7,147 nucleotides of DNA from Gammaproteobacteria bacterium. GTDB taxonomy: Bacteria > Pseudomonadota > Gammaproteobacteria > PS1 > Pseudothioglobaceae. A program made the translations under genes and the position numbers. This document shows positions 6,729 to 7,147 of the stretch, piece after piece; positions within the stretch are counted from its first letter, which is position 1; each line of letters starts with the position of its first letter. The notes below the pieces were generated by a model that was given only the letters and a program-made list of their open reading frames with translations, did not search any database and had not been told where the DNA came from. The stretch is taken from assembly GCA_003489145.1 (NCBI GenBank), contig DNJI01000003.1, forward strand, positions 1 to 7,147. The letters run 5' to 3'.

Positions 6729-7147
6729 ATGCAAAATTTTGAAGATATTCAAAACCTAGTCCAAGACGACATTGCTAAGACAGATCAAGTATTGATTGAT
6801 CATCTTAGTTCTGATGTGGCGCTGATTAACCAAATGAGTGGTTATATTATCAACGCCGGTGGTAAGCGATTACGCCCATTACTTTTGCTACTGTGTGCAC
6901 GCGCCACTGGCTACCAAGGCGACCACCACCATTTGATGGCTGTGGTAATTGAGTTGATTCATACAGCGACACTATTACACGACGATATCGTTGACGAATC
7001 TAACACGCGTCGAGGCAAAGAAACTGCCAACGAAGTTTGGGGTAATGCAGCCAGTGTTTTAGTGGGTGATTTTCTTTATTCCCGTGCCTTTGAGATGATG
7101 GTTAAACCTGGCTCAATGCGTATTATGACGCTCCTTTCTAAAGCTAC
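6729..7147 (+). CDS. ispB: Octaprenyl (long-chain polyprenyl) diphosphate synthase, 5' part (3' end beyond window)
   Basis: The window holds 139 codons of a trans-prenyltransferase that normally has about 320 residues. IspB condenses isopentenyl diphosphate units onto an allylic primer to make the side chain of ubiquinone or menaquinone. Visible motifs are GGKRLRP (44-50, substrate binding), the first aspartate-rich motif DDIVD (85-89, magnesium and diphosphate binding), RRGK (94-97) and GNAASVLVGDFLYSRAF. The second aspartate motif lies outside the window. Small residues A80 and T81 stand five and four positions before DDxxD, where short-chain synthases have bulky aromatics; this favours a long-chain product and matches E. 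coli IspB (HTATLLHDD). The N-terminus aligns with E. coli IspB from its first residues, supporting the ATG at 6729. It begins 6 bp after the rlmE stop with no visible ribosome binding site, so translational coupling is possible. The exact chain length made is not determined. Confidence 0.93.
   Translation, partial: MQNFEDIQNLVQDDIAKTDQVLIDHLSSDVALINQMSGYIINAGGKRLRPLLLLLCARATGYQGDHHHLMAVVIELIHTATLLHDDIVDESNTRRGKETANEVWGNAASVLVGDFLYSRAFEMMVKPGSMRIMTLLSKA

Noticed and set aside
1..7147. Mobile element, phage, CRISPR, toxin-antitoxin or other defence system
   Set aside because: All sequence except about 130 bp is covered by five recognisable housekeeping or transporter genes; no transposase, integrase, repeat array or small paired genes are present.

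Overview
The window looks like ordinary chromosomal core sequence from an AT-rich gammaproteobacterium. TypA, RlmE and the start of IspB align residue by residue with what I recall of the Escherichia coli proteins, while the DNA is clearly richer in A and T (judged by eye, not computed). A marine sulfur-oxidising lineage such as the SUP05/Thioglobus group would fit, but that is a guess from style and not something the sequence proves. I see no transposase, integrase, phage gene, CRISPR array, tRNA or rRNA.

Layout, left to right. (1) 1-1116, plus strand: the 3' part of a YyaL/DUF255-type gene whose C-terminus carries a DsbD-N-like module with a CX4C cysteine pair. (2) 1113-4163, minus strand: a complete RND-superfamily inner-membrane pump. 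It converges on gene 1, and a single TTAA provides both stop codons. (3) 4204-6024, minus strand: complete typA (bipA), a ribosome-associated GTPase, 40 bp upstream of the pump gene and on the same strand. (4) 6025-6104: an 80-bp divergent intergenic region with an 8-bp dyad and weak promoter-like boxes. (5) 6105-6722, plus strand: complete rlmE (rrmJ/ftsJ), the 23S rRNA U2552 2'-O-methyltransferase, with all four catalytic residues present. (6) 6729-7147, plus strand: the 5' part of ispB, a long-chain polyprenyl diphosphate synthase, 6 bp after rlmE.

Functionally, typA and rlmE are divergent neighbours that both act on the 50S ribosomal subunit, so a shared control region is plausible. The pump gene may be read through from typA or have its own promoter just before its ATG. 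No membrane-fusion protein or outer-membrane channel gene lies beside it. rlmE and ispB probably form an operon.

I found no new defence or mobile system. The points most worth a second look are the DsbD-like tail on the YyaL protein, the lack of a visible Shine-Dalgarno sequence before all four start codons, the replacement of the usual TM10 lysine in the pump, and the dyad between typA and rlmE.
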